A DNA stretch of 56,873 nucleotides from RGIG6353 sp045660745 (GCA_045660745.1 JAZREJ010000027.1:1-56873); one strand, 5' to 3'; numbered from the stretch's first letter, positions 33,519-42,530 are shown. Notes: generated by a model from the sequence alone, not told the origin. Numbers and translations are program-made.

Positions 33519-34325
33519 ATGAAAGTAACATCCAAGCGCTTGTTTACCGAAGAACTGGGTAGAATCAATATGACTTTTTCCGCAGTGGCATATGCAGAGC
33601 TTGATTCTTCATGGAGCATGAAAAAAATGAAAGCTCCTTTCACAAGAATATATCTTGTAGACGGCGGTAAGGCTCGCGTCATGTATAACGGAGAAACCAT
33701 TGACCTTGTCCCCGGAAACGCATATATATTACCGGCGGGACTGGATTTTTCCTGTGAATGCGAAGAGTTTATGTCAAAGGTGTTCTTTCACGTCAATATT
33801 CTCAGATATGACAAATACGATATATTCAACGAATGTCATAAGTGCATAGTTCTCAAGGACAAAATTGCACTGACGGAAAAAATGAAGGGGCTTCTAAACA
33901 AAGATACGATCAACTCCGTCTTGACTATCAAAAGTGAAGTTCTCGCACTCGTTACGCAAGCAATAGAGCAAGAGAATATCAATCTCGGAGCCATCAAGGA
34001 ATACAGCCAATTGGTTAAAAAAGTATTGAAAATGATTGAAGCGGAGCTTACAGCCTCACTTAAAGTCCCTGAATTGGCCGAAAAGCTGTACATTTCCGAA
34101 AGCAGACTTCAAAAGACCTTCAAGGAAGAGGTTGGCGTTTCTATAGGAAAATACATTGACGACCGACTAATGGTTAAGGCTGAAGCAATGATTCGTGAAA
34201 AACACTATTCGGTAAAAGAGATAAGCGAGATTCTCGGATTCTGCGACCAATTTTATTTTTCAAGGCGCTTCGCCCAGCGTTTTGGTGTATCTCCTGCATC
34301 CTACAAAAAGAAAATATATTTGTAA
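33519..34325 (+). CDS. AraC family transcriptional regulator (fucosidase operon)
   Basis: A 268-residue AraC-type protein. The N-terminal sensor is cupin-like (FTRIYLVDGGKARVMYNGETIDLVPGNAYILPAGLDF), and the C-terminal double HTH is KVPELAEKLYISESRLQKTFKEEVGVSIGKYIDDRLMVKA and YSVKEISEILGFCDQFYFSRRFAQRFGVSPASYKK. ATG 33519 has GGAG eight bases upstream; an earlier GTG in frame is less likely. It is divergent from the GH29 pair and shares the interlocked promoter region with it. Confidence 0.88.
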   Translation: MKVTSKRLFTEELGRINMTFSAVAYAELDSSWSMKKMKAPFTRIYLVDGGKARVMYNGETIDLVPGNAYILPAGLDFSCECEEFMSKVFFHVNILRYDKYDIFNECHKCIVLKDKIALTEKMKGLLNKDTINSVLTIKSEVLALVTQAIEQENINLGAIKEYSQLVKKVLKMIEAELTASLKVPELAEKLYISESRLQKTFKEEVGVSIGKYIDDRLMVKAEAMIREKHYSVKEISEILGFCDQFYFSRRFAQRFGVSPASYKKKIYL

Positions 34326-34353
34326 AAACGGTAGCCGTATGGCTACCGTTTTT
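34324..34353. terminator. Bidirectional intrinsic terminator
   Basis: 13-bp perfect stem AAAAACGGTAGCC (34324-34336) / GGCTACCGTTTTT (34341-34353), loop GTAT, at the end of the AraC gene. Confidence 0.88.
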
Positions 34354-34445
34354 ATCCTTTAAAAGCATCTCTTGACTTCTTTTATTTCGTAAGGGTGTCT
34401 GCACTTCGCTTTACATAGTCAGCTATCGCAAAGGCAGATTTCTTT

Positions 34446-36608
34446 TCACAAGCTCAACTGACCTTTGTTGAAGCCTTTTTGAAGAGTCTTGCGTGTCGTT
34501 CCAAGTACCAGCTCAGCCGTAACGCCTTCAGGTATCTCGATTTCGTATTTTAAGCTCTCCCCCTCTTTTACATAGGATACTTTTGTACTGTGTGCACTTC
34601 CGGAAAGTCGGTTTATTCCATCAACTATAACAGGAGATATAACAAGATTTCTGTATCCGACGCTTCCTTCTTTCTGCCTTATGCCGAGAAAATACTCGTA
34701 CAAATAAGTGGCAACCGCACCGAACATGGGATGATTGTGACTTCGGTCCTCAAGTGAATTTGGGAAGTATTCCCAAAGAGTGGTGGCACCTCTCTTCATC
34801 ATACCGTAAAAGGAAGTATCTGAGCATGACGTGATAAGCTCGAATGCACTCTGAGCATCACCTCTCTCAAGCATCACCCTTATGACAAGGTCGGTGCCGA
34901 AAATACCCGTGTCGAAATATCCAAGCTTTTTATAACGCTTGACAAGATTTTGATAAGTACGCACATCACCGATTCCAATATCAACGGCAAAGGCGTTAGC
35001 GCCCTGTACACCTCCGAGGAAGTTTCCGTCCCAAGAGTTGTAATAAGAGCGAGTCATAGCATCTGTTCGCTCAGCCCTTCTTTTTTCAAGAAGCGGTATC
35101 TTATCCTCCCTACCGATAGCCCTTGAGATTTCAATCACTCGGTCTATTGACTTCACGTAGAAATAGTTATTGACAAACGGTGCGGGAAGTACGACCGATT
35201 CACAGGTGCACCAATCACCAAGGCACCACTTGCCCTTTTGGTCGGATACTACAAGTGCGTTTTCGCTATGTGCTTCAAGATAATCAAAATAGCGAAGCAT
35301 ACCGTCATAATTATCATTCAATACCTTTGTGTCTCCGTAATGCTTCCAAAAAACGTAAGGCACTTCAACAATGGCACATCCCCAGCCTCCGGGACCTCCA
35401 CCGGAATATAAATAGGGCGCGGTATACTGAATGTGCCCCGTAAGCCTGTCCTGACAATCGGCGATGTCACAAATCCACTTGCGATAAAACTCTTTACAAT
35501 CAAAGACGGTCATGGCGGCGTGACAGGTAAGCTGACCGTCACCGGTGTAGCCATGTCGCTCAATATGAGGGCAGTCGGAGGGAATACCCGAGTGCATATT
35601 GGAAAGCTGTGTATTAACGTACGCGCGGTTTAACCAATTGAGCAGTTCTGAGTCGGAATCAAATGCCGATGCAATACGAACGTCGGTATGTACAACTCCC
35701 ACACGCAAAAGCTCGCACTCGCCCTCAACTGTAATATATCTTGCCGCATACCAGTTAAACAACGGGAGTGCAATACGCTCCGTGCCGTCACATATCACGT
35801 TGAAGCACTGACCATATGAATACTCCTCAAGAGGGGCCTTATCCTCCCCTATCTCCTCGTAAAATCTGAGCGTTACACGCTCTCCCTTTTTGCCGAAAAC
35901 CTTCACCTCGGGAAGAAACGTCAAATTTTCGCCGATATCAAAAAGCGTATATTTTTCATTTTGCAAAAGCTTTTGCGGAGTTATATATCTGCAAATGCGG
36001 TCGGGCGGACAATCGCTAAAAAGATATTCGGTATCAAGAGGCTTTACAGCCTTCGCCCTTACAAAATCCCCAGCAAAGGTAAAGTCTTGCGTCTCAAGGA
36101 TCTCATAATTGCACCAAAAATACTCTGTGACAAAGCTTTCCGACACCAAATCGTTTTCACTTGACACATACTCAAGCGCACCCGTTGAATCCTCTCCGAA
36201 GATTCTGTAAATAACCTTAGCATCTCCGTATTTCGTATCATGCACCTCTGGGCGGCGCACCTTCCAATCGTAGGTGTACCAGCCTCCTCCAAAGTGTATT
36301 GTAAGCTCGTTTTCACCGTCGCGAAGCATATCGGTGATATCATACTCAGGCACGTAGATTCTGTGATTCAAGACCTCTCCGAGAGGACGATTTTCTTTTT
36401 TTTCAAAATCGGTAGATAGGGGCATGAACAAATCCTCGGACATACGCACACCGTTTATATACGCATGAAAAATTCCGAGGCCTAAAGCTCTGATTTTTAC
36501 TTTTTGTGGCTTGTTTACAATAAAGCTTGATTTTACAACGATGCGTTTTTCAACCGCATCCTCAAGACTTATCCATAAAGCCTTACCAAATATTTCTTCC
36601 TGTCTCAT
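34446..36608 (-). CDS. Alpha-L-rhamnosidase (GH78)
   Basis: A 720-residue GH78 enzyme. N-terminal beta domains contain KVKIRALGLGIFHAYINGVRM and LTIHFGGGWYTYDW. The catalytic barrel opens with IPSDCPHIERHGYTGDGQLTCHAAM near residue 350 and carries GATTLWEYFPNSLEDRSHNHPMFGAVATYLYEY near 615, with the expected Glu of LWE. It has no signal peptide and so is probably cytoplasmic. ATG 36608 has GGAG five bases upstream; the ATG at 36644 has no site. The divergent LysR gene is the likely regulator. Compared with the GH78 at 3641 it keeps the standard LWE motif. Confidence 0.92.
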   Translation of the reverse strand: MRQEEIFGKALWISLEDAVEKRIVVKSSFIVNKPQKVKIRALGLGIFHAYINGVRMSEDLFMPLSTDFEKKENRPLGEVLNHRIYVPEYDITDMLRDGENELTIHFGGGWYTYDWKVRRPEVHDTKYGDAKVIYRIFGEDSTGALEYVSSENDLVSESFVTEYFWCNYEILETQDFTFAGDFVRAKAVKPLDTEYLFSDCPPDRICRYITPQKLLQNEKYTLFDIGENLTFLPEVKVFGKKGERVTLRFYEEIGEDKAPLEEYSYGQCFNVICDGTERIALPLFNWYAARYITVEGECELLRVGVVHTDVRIASAFDSDSELLNWLNRAYVNTQLSNMHSGIPSDCPHIERHGYTGDGQLTCHAAMTVFDCKEFYRKWICDIADCQDRLTGHIQYTAPYLYSGGGPGGWGCAIVEVPYVFWKHYGDTKVLNDNYDGMLRYFDYLEAHSENALVVSDQKGKWCLGDWCTCESVVLPAPFVNNYFYVKSIDRVIEISRAIGREDKIPLLEKRRAERTDAMTRSYYNSWDGNFLGGVQGANAFAVDIGIGDVRTYQNLVKRYKKLGYFDTGIFGTDLVIRVMLERGDAQSAFELITSCSDTSFYGMMKRGATTLWEYFPNSLEDRSHNHPMFGAVATYLYEYFLGIRQKEGSVGYRNLVISPVIVDGINRLSGSAHSTKVSYVKEGESLKYEIEIPEGVTAELVLGTTRKTLQKGFNKGQLSL

Positions 36609-36680
36609 AACATCTCCGAATTTTTTTTGTTTTTTCACTTGCATTAAGTGCTAAAAAGCATTATAATTAATTGTATTTTA

Positions 36681-36702
36681 ACATAAATTTTTATTATGTC
36701 AA
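36681..36702 (-). promoter_or_regulatory. Candidate -35 and operator between GH78 and LysR
   Basis: On the minus strand TTGACA (36702-36697) lies upstream of the rhamnosidase gene. It overlaps an inverted repeat ACATAA (36681-36686) / TTATGT (36694-36699), a T-N11-A-like site typical of LysR regulators. The matching -10 is poor (AAAATA), which would suit an activator. Confidence 0.45.
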
Positions 36703-36766
36703 TAGATTCCCGAATACTTTTTTATCTTTGTTGTTAAAGTATCATTTTTGATAAAAAGAGGTATAT

Positions 36767-37633
36767 ATGGAGTTTTTACAGCTTTTATACTTTTGCGATG
36801 CCGCAGAGACACAAAGCTTTGCGGAAAGTGCAAAAAAATTCAACGTTCCCGCAGCGAGTATTTCCCAAAGTGTAAAAAGACTTGAAAAGGAGCTCGGTGT
36901 CTCTCTTTTCGACAGAAAGGCAAACTCTGTCGAGCTCAATGAGATAGGGCGCACATTTTACATTCAGACAAAATCAGGTCTCGATATGCTCTCCGAAGCG
37001 AAAAGAAAGGTGCGTGACGAGGAGGTAGAGGGCAAAATAAATCTGCTTGTTATAACGCACAGTGCCATGGTAAACCGAGCCATTTGCGAATTTTACAAAA
37101 AGTATCCAAAGGTGAGCTTTACGGTAGATCACACGAAACGCTGGCACTATGACAAATATGACCTCATTATAACCGACAATATCGGTTTCAATGAATCCTA
37201 CAAGCGTTGTCACTGCATGGTCGAGCCGATGGTTGCGGTATTACCAAAGACTCACACACTTGCAACAAAAGACGTCATTTCCCCGAAAGAATTGAAGGGT
37301 GAGAGACTTATGACCCTGTCGAAGGAAAGTGGTACGGCAACTCTTGCAACAAGACTTTGTGCGGATGCGGGATTTACTCACGATTTGTTTCTGCAAACGG
37401 ATGACGAATACGATATGCTGTATTTTGTTGAGCAAGGGCTTGGCGTTGCGCTTCTCCCCAAATATATGCTGCACTCACTTTTTTCGGAAAACGTTGTAAT
37501 AAAACCGCTGACCGACATAAAAATGCGAAGCACCGTACTCTGCTACAACAAAAACAAATACCAAACAAAAGCAGTAAGACTTTTCATAGAGACTGTCACA
37601 CAGAACGCACGCAAAACGGAAGGAGAGAGTTAA
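36767..37633 (+). CDS. LysR family transcriptional regulator
   Basis: A 288-residue LysR regulator: winged HTH MEFLQLLYFCDAAETQSFAESAKKFNVPAASISQSVKRLEKELGVSLFDRK at the N-terminus, then a periplasmic-binding-like effector domain (GKINLLVITHSAMVNRAICEFYKKYP; VEQGLGVALLPKYML). AAGAGG precedes the ATG. It is divergent from the GH78 gene and lies upstream of the amidohydrolase operon, so it may control either. Effector unknown. Confidence 0.9.
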   Translation: MEFLQLLYFCDAAETQSFAESAKKFNVPAASISQSVKRLEKELGVSLFDRKANSVELNEIGRTFYIQTKSGLDMLSEAKRKVRDEEVEGKINLLVITHSAMVNRAICEFYKKYPKVSFTVDHTKRWHYDKYDLIITDNIGFNESYKRCHCMVEPMVAVLPKTHTLATKDVISPKELKGERLMTLSKESGTATLATRLCADAGFTHDLFLQTDDEYDMLYFVEQGLGVALLPKYMLHSLFSENVVIKPLTDIKMRSTVLCYNKNKYQTKAVRLFIETVTQNARKTEGES

Positions 37634-37651
37634 CCTCTTTCCTTCTGTTTT
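37613..37651 (+). terminator. Intrinsic terminator overlapping the end of the LysR gene
   Basis: AAAACGGAAGGAGAGAG (37613-37629) pairs with CTCTTTCCTTCTGTTTT (37635-37651) over 17 bp with two G-U pairs; loop TTAAC contains part of the LysR stop codon. Confidence 0.7.
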
Positions 37652-37675
37652 AGCATAACTTCAAAATTGTGCTAA
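37650..37675. promoter_or_regulatory. Dyad TTAGCA-N14-TGCTAA upstream of the amidohydrolase operon
   Basis: Half-sites at 37650-37655 and 37670-37675 lie between the LysR terminator and a TATAAT (37720-37725) that precedes the amidohydrolase start. It is a plausible operator for the operon. No good -35 is seen, only TTTACA with a 20-base spacer. Confidence 0.45.
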
Positions 37676-37744
37676 GGCGAATATAACTCCTTCTTTACAA
37701 CTACTGCGACCTATGATATTATAATAACAAAGGAGGATTTGCCT

Positions 37745-38812
37745 ATGAAATACCTTGATATTCCCATATCAGACGGACACCTTCACGTTTTTTGGACACT
37801 GCCGATGAAGGAGCGTGCCGAAAGATTTTTCTCGCTCATGGATGAGCTTAAGTATGACACGGTTTCCATACTCGACATTCCCTACAGCACGACGAAAAAA
37901 TCTAAATGCCGAGACTTTACCGAAAATCTGTCAACCTTCTATCTTAAATCTCAAAGACCTGACAGAGTCTACGCATTTGCGGGAATGACTCCCTCATACG
38001 ATAAGGCGAATAATACTCCTGAATTTTTCCTCGAACAGCTTAAATTCTATATGGCGGCGGGCTTTGACGGACTTAAAATGATAGAGGGAAGGCCCTTGCA
38101 GAGAATAGTCGGCGGTCCGTTCGATTCCCCGAAATATCAGCTTGTCTACAAGTACTGCGAAGAGAATGAGATTCCCATCATAATGCACGCAAATGCTGAC
38201 GAGAGATGTTGGGGACCCGGAAAAATCTTTGACGGTAAGTGGCACGGGCAGTTTTCTTGGATGGATTACTACAATGACGTTTTAAGCGTTTTAAAGAAAT
38301 ATCCGAAGCTCAGACTTCAGATAGCGCACTTCTTCTTCGCATCCGAACACCCTGACCTGTGCGAGTATCTTTTTGACACCTTCGAGAATCTCTACTTTGA
38401 CGTATGCCCGAATCCTTACATGTATCCGCACTTTGCAGAAAATCAGGACATCTGGCGACCCTTCTTTGAAAAATATCAGGACAGAATAATCTACGGCACA
38501 GACATAGGCTCTACAACAAGTGACCACAACTGCGTGGAGGCAAGACAGCTTTACCACATGGTACGAGGATTTTTTGAAGAGGACGAGCCGTTTGAGGAGG
38601 TGGGATGGCCTATACCTCCGATGAAGATGGGAGAAGACATCCTTCGAAAAATATACAAAGAAAACATGATGAATTTCTATCAGCACAAAGCTCCGAAGGA
38701 GCTTAATTCGGAAGTGATGCAGCGTGAGTGGGACACTGTTATGACAAAATATTTCACCTTCCTTGACCTGAGAGACATTGCAAATCTTGAGGAAATTAAA
38801 ACTGTATTATAA
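37745..38812 (+). CDS. Amidohydrolase family (TIM-barrel) hydrolase
   Basis: A 355-residue protein of the amidohydrolase-2 type. The opening metal motif ISDGHLHVFW lies near residue 10. GFDGLKMIEGRPL near 112, IPIIMHANADERCWG near 138, LRLQIAHFFF near 182 and IIYGTDIGSTTSD near 245 are the further metal and catalytic segments. Relatives include lactonases for sugar acids such as L-rhamnonolactone and L-fuconolactone, which would fit the setting. AAGGAGG precedes ATG 37745. It leads an operon of four genes with gaps of 14, 2 and 12 bases. Confidence 0.8.
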   Translation: MKYLDIPISDGHLHVFWTLPMKERAERFFSLMDELKYDTVSILDIPYSTTKKSKCRDFTENLSTFYLKSQRPDRVYAFAGMTPSYDKANNTPEFFLEQLKFYMAAGFDGLKMIEGRPLQRIVGGPFDSPKYQLVYKYCEENEIPIIMHANADERCWGPGKIFDGKWHGQFSWMDYYNDVLSVLKKYPKLRLQIAHFFFASEHPDLCEYLFDTFENLYFDVCPNPYMYPHFAENQDIWRPFFEKYQDRIIYGTDIGSTTSDHNCVEARQLYHMVRGFFEEDEPFEEVGWPIPPMKMGEDILRKIYKENMMNFYQHKAPKELNSEVMQREWDTVMTKYFTFLDLRDIANLEEIKTVL

Positions 38813-38826
38813 AGGAGAAAAAGAAA

Positions 38827-39822
38827 ATGGAAAAAGTAAAAGGGGCATTATATCATCTCGGATCCGGCTGGAGCAGACTCGGAACAAAAATGACGTTTGA
38901 CGAAAACGTATGGGAGGATATGGCAAGAGCCACCTTTGACACCGAAATGAACACGGTATTTCTCGACATTCACGAGGCTCTTCACTACGGAAGCCACCCC
39001 GAGCTTGCAGTCCCCGATGCATGGACAAGGCAGAGGATGAGACGCGAGATCAAGAGATTCAAGGAGAATGGCGTTACTATCGTTCCTAAGCTTAATTTCT
39101 CCACCTGTCATGACCATTGGCTCCTGCAGTATGAGCGAATGGTATCCACCCCTGAATACTACAGAGTATGCCGTGACCTCATCATGGAGCTTTCCGACCT
39201 TTTCCGTGACGCACCCTACTTCCACGTAGGCCTTGACGAGGAGGACGTAAGACACGCACGCAATCAGAAGTACCCGATTTTCCGTCGAGGCGACCTTCTT
39301 TGGCACGATATTCAGTTCTTCCTTGACTGTGTACGCGACTGTGACAAGACTCCTGTAATGTGGTCCTCTCTTGTAACTTATGAATACGAGGACTTCAGAA
39401 AGAACATTGACCCCGAAGACCTTATTATCATGTATTATTACTACCATGGTGTTCGTCCCGAGCACTGGTGGAGAACAGACGTAAACGAGGAAAACTACAA
39501 CTGGTACTTTGTAAAGGGAGACTACGTTGGACAGAATCTTGAATACGTTGAGCGTGACGACCCCTACTATATCCACTTCAGAAAGAACGCATTGAGGAGC
39601 GTTGTTGAAGACGGATATGATGCTATTATGTGTGTTTCCAACGTATACGGACATCCGCATAACGAAGAAGACGTTGTTGAAATGCTTGTAAACGAGTGGC
39701 CCGAGGACAAGCTCAAGGGTATCATCACAGCTCCCTGGCAGCCCACTATCGAAAAGTACCATCAGACAAACGTTGACTCTGTTTACCGCTTGAAAAAAGC
39801 GTTTGATAAGTACGGATATTAA
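38827..39822 (+). CDS. GH20-like TIM-barrel protein (beta-hexosaminidase-like)
   Basis: A 331-residue single-domain protein whose HVGLDEEDVRH (Asp-Glu at 137-138) resembles the catalytic D-E pair of GH20 beta-N-acetylhexosaminidases. MNTVFLDIHEALHYGSHPEL, VTIVPKLNFSTCHDHW and PVMWSSLVTYEY fit the strands of such a barrel. It lacks the usual N-terminal GH20b domain and a signal peptide. Activity is inferred from the motif. AAAGGAG precedes the ATG. It is placed between the amidohydrolase and the acyltransferase-like gene in one operon. Confidence 0.65.
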   Translation: MEKVKGALYHLGSGWSRLGTKMTFDENVWEDMARATFDTEMNTVFLDIHEALHYGSHPELAVPDAWTRQRMRREIKRFKENGVTIVPKLNFSTCHDHWLLQYERMVSTPEYYRVCRDLIMELSDLFRDAPYFHVGLDEEDVRHARNQKYPIFRRGDLLWHDIQFFLDCVRDCDKTPVMWSSLVTYEYEDFRKNIDPEDLIIMYYYYHGVRPEHWWRTDVNEENYNWYFVKGDYVGQNLEYVERDDPYYIHFRKNALRSVVEDGYDAIMCVSNVYGHPHNEEDVVEMLVNEWPEDKLKGIITAPWQPTIEKYHQTNVDSVYRLKKAFDKYGY

Positions 39823-39824
39823 TC

Positions 39825-41042
39825 ATGAACGCACTGCTTGAACGACTCGGAATCGGGGAGATCTCTCCCCTTTTCGACGAATGCTACGAAAAGGCGCTAA
39901 AAGAAGAAGGTATTCCCGAATGGCTGACCGAGGAATATATCCGTTCTTCTTCCGAAGAATTTCCATTCTTCACAGGGCAACTCGAAGAGACAGTAGCATC
40001 CCTTGAGGAGGTTGTAAAAAAGCCCGACCTTGTGCTTTTTGCGAGGGTACTCTATCACATGATAGGTGTTGAAGGGCTTTATGACGAGGTGTTTCAGGGA
40101 ATAAAGTTTCCCGAAGCGCCCGACGGGACTGACACAAGGCCGTATGACATCTTCACCTTCTACCCCATTCTTGCGCGCACGCTCGACACCTACAGAGCGC
40201 ACCGTGACAGCGGCTCTGACCCCGAAATTCTCACAGCCACCGCAAGCGGTCTTGCGGGATGCATTGACTCATCGGCAAAGAGACTCGGACGGTTTGGATT
40301 TATTCCCATGTACTTTGCATGGTGCACGCTTCACGCAAACGGATGCCTTTTTAAAATCGACCGCTTCTCCTTTGAACTGAAGCGCAGGTCAAATTATGAC
40401 TTTTACTCGTTTATAAGCTCAAAGGGAGAGATAGTAAATCTCATGAAGGACGGTGTCCGACTTGCCAAAAACGGATTCGTCCTCGGTTCGGCAGGCGCGA
40501 CGGATGAGTGCGGAGGATTTACAGCGACGTACAAGGAAAATGCCGACTCTTATGAGGGATATCCCGTAAACGAGAACGGAGCGTACGTAAAAAGCACGCC
40601 GACCACGCTCAAAAAGAGCGAGTGGACTCCTCTCTATTTTCCCGGAGACGCAGTCATAAGCGTACATATTCCCGAGAAGAAGGCATTTGACCGAGAGATC
40701 ATCGACGCCTCCTTTGAGCGCGCAAGAACGTTTTTCAAGAAGCGTTACCCCGACCTTGACATAAAGGCATTTGTGTGCACATCCTGGCTCCTTGCTCCCG
40801 AGCTTAAGGCATTCTTGAAAAATACGTCAAATATCCTCTATTTCCAGAATCTCTACACAAAATTCCCGATTCTCTGTCAAGGACTTGACGTATTCAATTT
40901 CGTTTTCTACAAGTCGCTTAAATCTGTAAACGAGCTTGATATTGACGCTCTTCCCGGAAGCACCTCGCTTGAAAGAGGTGTCAAGGAGCTTTACAAAAAC
41001 GGCAATTTCATTCACGAAACAGGCGGAATATTCAAATTTTGA
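39825..41042 (+). CDS. Acyltransferase-like protein of uncertain family
   Basis: A 405-residue soluble protein. The N-terminal ~140 residues are helical. The C-terminal part contains YFPGDAVISVHIPEKKAFDREIIDASFERARTFFKKRYPDLDIKAFVCTSWLLAPELKAFL, which reminds me of the two-domain NAT_N/GNAT_C acyltransferase-like proteins seen in Clostridia. I am not sure of this. It begins two bases after the preceding stop with no good ribosome site, so it depends on translational coupling. Its operon place, before a ceramidase-like gene, suggests handling of an acyl amide. Confidence 0.5.
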   Translation: MNALLERLGIGEISPLFDECYEKALKEEGIPEWLTEEYIRSSSEEFPFFTGQLEETVASLEEVVKKPDLVLFARVLYHMIGVEGLYDEVFQGIKFPEAPDGTDTRPYDIFTFYPILARTLDTYRAHRDSGSDPEILTATASGLAGCIDSSAKRLGRFGFIPMYFAWCTLHANGCLFKIDRFSFELKRRSNYDFYSFISSKGEIVNLMKDGVRLAKNGFVLGSAGATDECGGFTATYKENADSYEGYPVNENGAYVKSTPTTLKKSEWTPLYFPGDAVISVHIPEKKAFDREIIDASFERARTFFKKRYPDLDIKAFVCTSWLLAPELKAFLKNTSNILYFQNLYTKFPILCQGLDVFNFVFYKSLKSVNELDIDALPGSTSLERGVKELYKNGNFIHETGGIFKF

Positions 41043-41054
41043 CGAGGTAATATT

Positions 41055-42344
41055 ATGTTAAAAGCAGGTTTTTCAAGAGTTGATATAACTCCTCCGCTCG
41101 GCACGGATATACAGGGGTATTTTTTTCACAGATATGCTACGGGTGTACTTGACCCACTCTATCTTAATGCGGTGGCTTTTTCGGACACAGACACTACCGC
41201 CGTTATCATAAGTGCCGACATAATTATGATAATGATTACCTACTGCGACGAAATACGCGAGTATATTTCAGAAAAGACGGGAATTGATAAAAACAACATT
41301 ATGATATGCTGTCTGCATCAGCACACGTCCTTCGGCGTAAGAAACCCCAATGACAACAACATAATGGAGAACAAAGGATATCTCGACTTTTTATGGAGCA
41401 GATTTGCGGACGTTTGCAAAATGGCAATGGACGACATGAGTGACGCCACTCTTTTGACAGGAGAGGAAGAGGTCGAAGAAAAGATATCCTTCATTCGCAG
41501 ATACGTTATGAAAAGCGGTGCAATCGAAACAAATCCCCAGGGCCGCTATCTTGAGGTTGAACGCCCTTATAGAAAGGCTGACAACACGGTGCGTGTTTGC
41601 CGTTTCAAAAGAGATAACAAAAACGATATCGCTCTCATTAACTTCTCTACCCACGCCGACGTTGTACACGGAGAAAAATTCTCGGCTGACTGGCCCGGCT
41701 TTGCAAGAAATTTTGTTGAAAAAAACATTGAAAACGTTTCCTGTATGCTCACAGTCGGAGCACAGGGGGACTCAAATCATGCCGACTTTACAATACCGCA
41801 ATATAAGAACGGATATGAGCATTCCCGTCATATGGGAGAGGTCATTGCAAAAAGTGTTATGAGCGTTTGGAATAAAACGAAAGAAGAGAGCGACACGAAA
41901 ATCCAAACGGGCATAACGCTCATATTCAACAAGACCCGCACTGACGGCATAGATGCTTATGAAGAAGCAAAGGAATTTCTTGACTACTCAAAAAAGAACA
42001 ATCTCACAGGCGGAGAGCACATAACAAAGCTCGGAAACGCAGCCCGAATCGTAAAGCTTCGAAATGCTACCATATTCCAAAAGGTGCCGATAACGGTCGT
42101 CAACCTCGGTCGAGTCGGATTTGTGGGATTCGGAGGCGAGCCCTTCACTGAATACGTTGACAAAATAAGAGAAGCCGCTCCCGACAGATATATAATAGCC
42201 TCTTGCTGTACAAACGGAGGCGAAGGTTATCTTCCGACAAAGGAAGCCTTCGAAGAGGGCGGATATGAGGCAGGAAGCTCTCCCTTCTCACCTGAGCTTG
42301 AAGAACAGTGCGTTAAAGCCGCTCTTGAGCTTTTAAAGAAATAA
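41055..42344 (+). CDS. Neutral ceramidase-like protein, copy 1
   Basis: A 429-residue protein of the neutral/alkaline ceramidase N-terminal domain family, which in true ceramidases splits the amide of ceramide using Zn. The likely Zn site is visible: CLHQHTSFG (His 88, 90), NFSTHADVVHGEKFSADWPGFAR, GGEPFTEY (Glu) and GEGYLPTKEAFEEGGYEA (Tyr). The loop that holds the catalytic Ser in ceramidases (GDxSPN) reads GAQGDSNH. No signal peptide or C-terminal Ig-like domain is present, so it is a cytoplasmic amidase-like protein of unknown substrate. It ends the operon that starts at 37745; a UUCG terminator follows. Confidence 0.78.
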   Translation: MLKAGFSRVDITPPLGTDIQGYFFHRYATGVLDPLYLNAVAFSDTDTTAVIISADIIMIMITYCDEIREYISEKTGIDKNNIMICCLHQHTSFGVRNPNDNNIMENKGYLDFLWSRFADVCKMAMDDMSDATLLTGEEEVEEKISFIRRYVMKSGAIETNPQGRYLEVERPYRKADNTVRVCRFKRDNKNDIALINFSTHADVVHGEKFSADWPGFARNFVEKNIENVSCMLTVGAQGDSNHADFTIPQYKNGYEHSRHMGEVIAKSVMSVWNKTKEESDTKIQTGITLIFNKTRTDGIDAYEEAKEFLDYSKKNNLTGGEHITKLGNAARIVKLRNATIFQKVPITVVNLGRVGFVGFGGEPFTEYVDKIREAAPDRYIIASCCTNGGEGYLPTKEAFEEGGYEAGSSPFSPELEEQCVKAALELLKK

Positions 42345-42408
42345 TATCAGGCATAGGCAGATGTCGTTCACAGTGCTTCTCGCCTATCACAAATAAGACT
42401 TGAGTATT

Positions 42409-42430
42409 AAAAGCACCTTCGGGTGCTTTT
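42409..42430 (+). terminator. UUCG-tetraloop terminator after ceramidase-like copy 1
   Basis: AAAAGCACC (42409-42417), loop TTCG, GGTGCTTTT (42422-42430) then further T. It closes the first operon, so copies 2-4 need their own promoter. Confidence 0.85.
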
Positions 42431-42530
42431 TCTTTGTACTTAAAAAAGAAAAACAATAAATTTGTGTTGTGTAAGTCGCGCGATGCGCGTTATTTATTAT
42501 ATTATTATATTATTTATATTATTATATTAT

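Noticed and set aside
34382..34450. Short minus-strand stretch reading KSAFAIADYVKRSADTLTK then stop
   Set aside because: It looks faintly like the end of a regulator, but it is only about 23 codons, follows an in-frame stop and has no start. It may be a gene relic; not enough to call.
37694..37725. Sigma-A promoter TTTACA/TATAAT before the amidohydrolase gene
   Set aside because: The 20-base spacer is too long for an unaided promoter, so it is mentioned only with the dyad.
38848..39762. 304-codon minus-strand frame opposite the GH20-like gene
   Set aside because: Codon-bias shadow; the plus-strand frame has the DE motif, a ribosome site and operon spacing.
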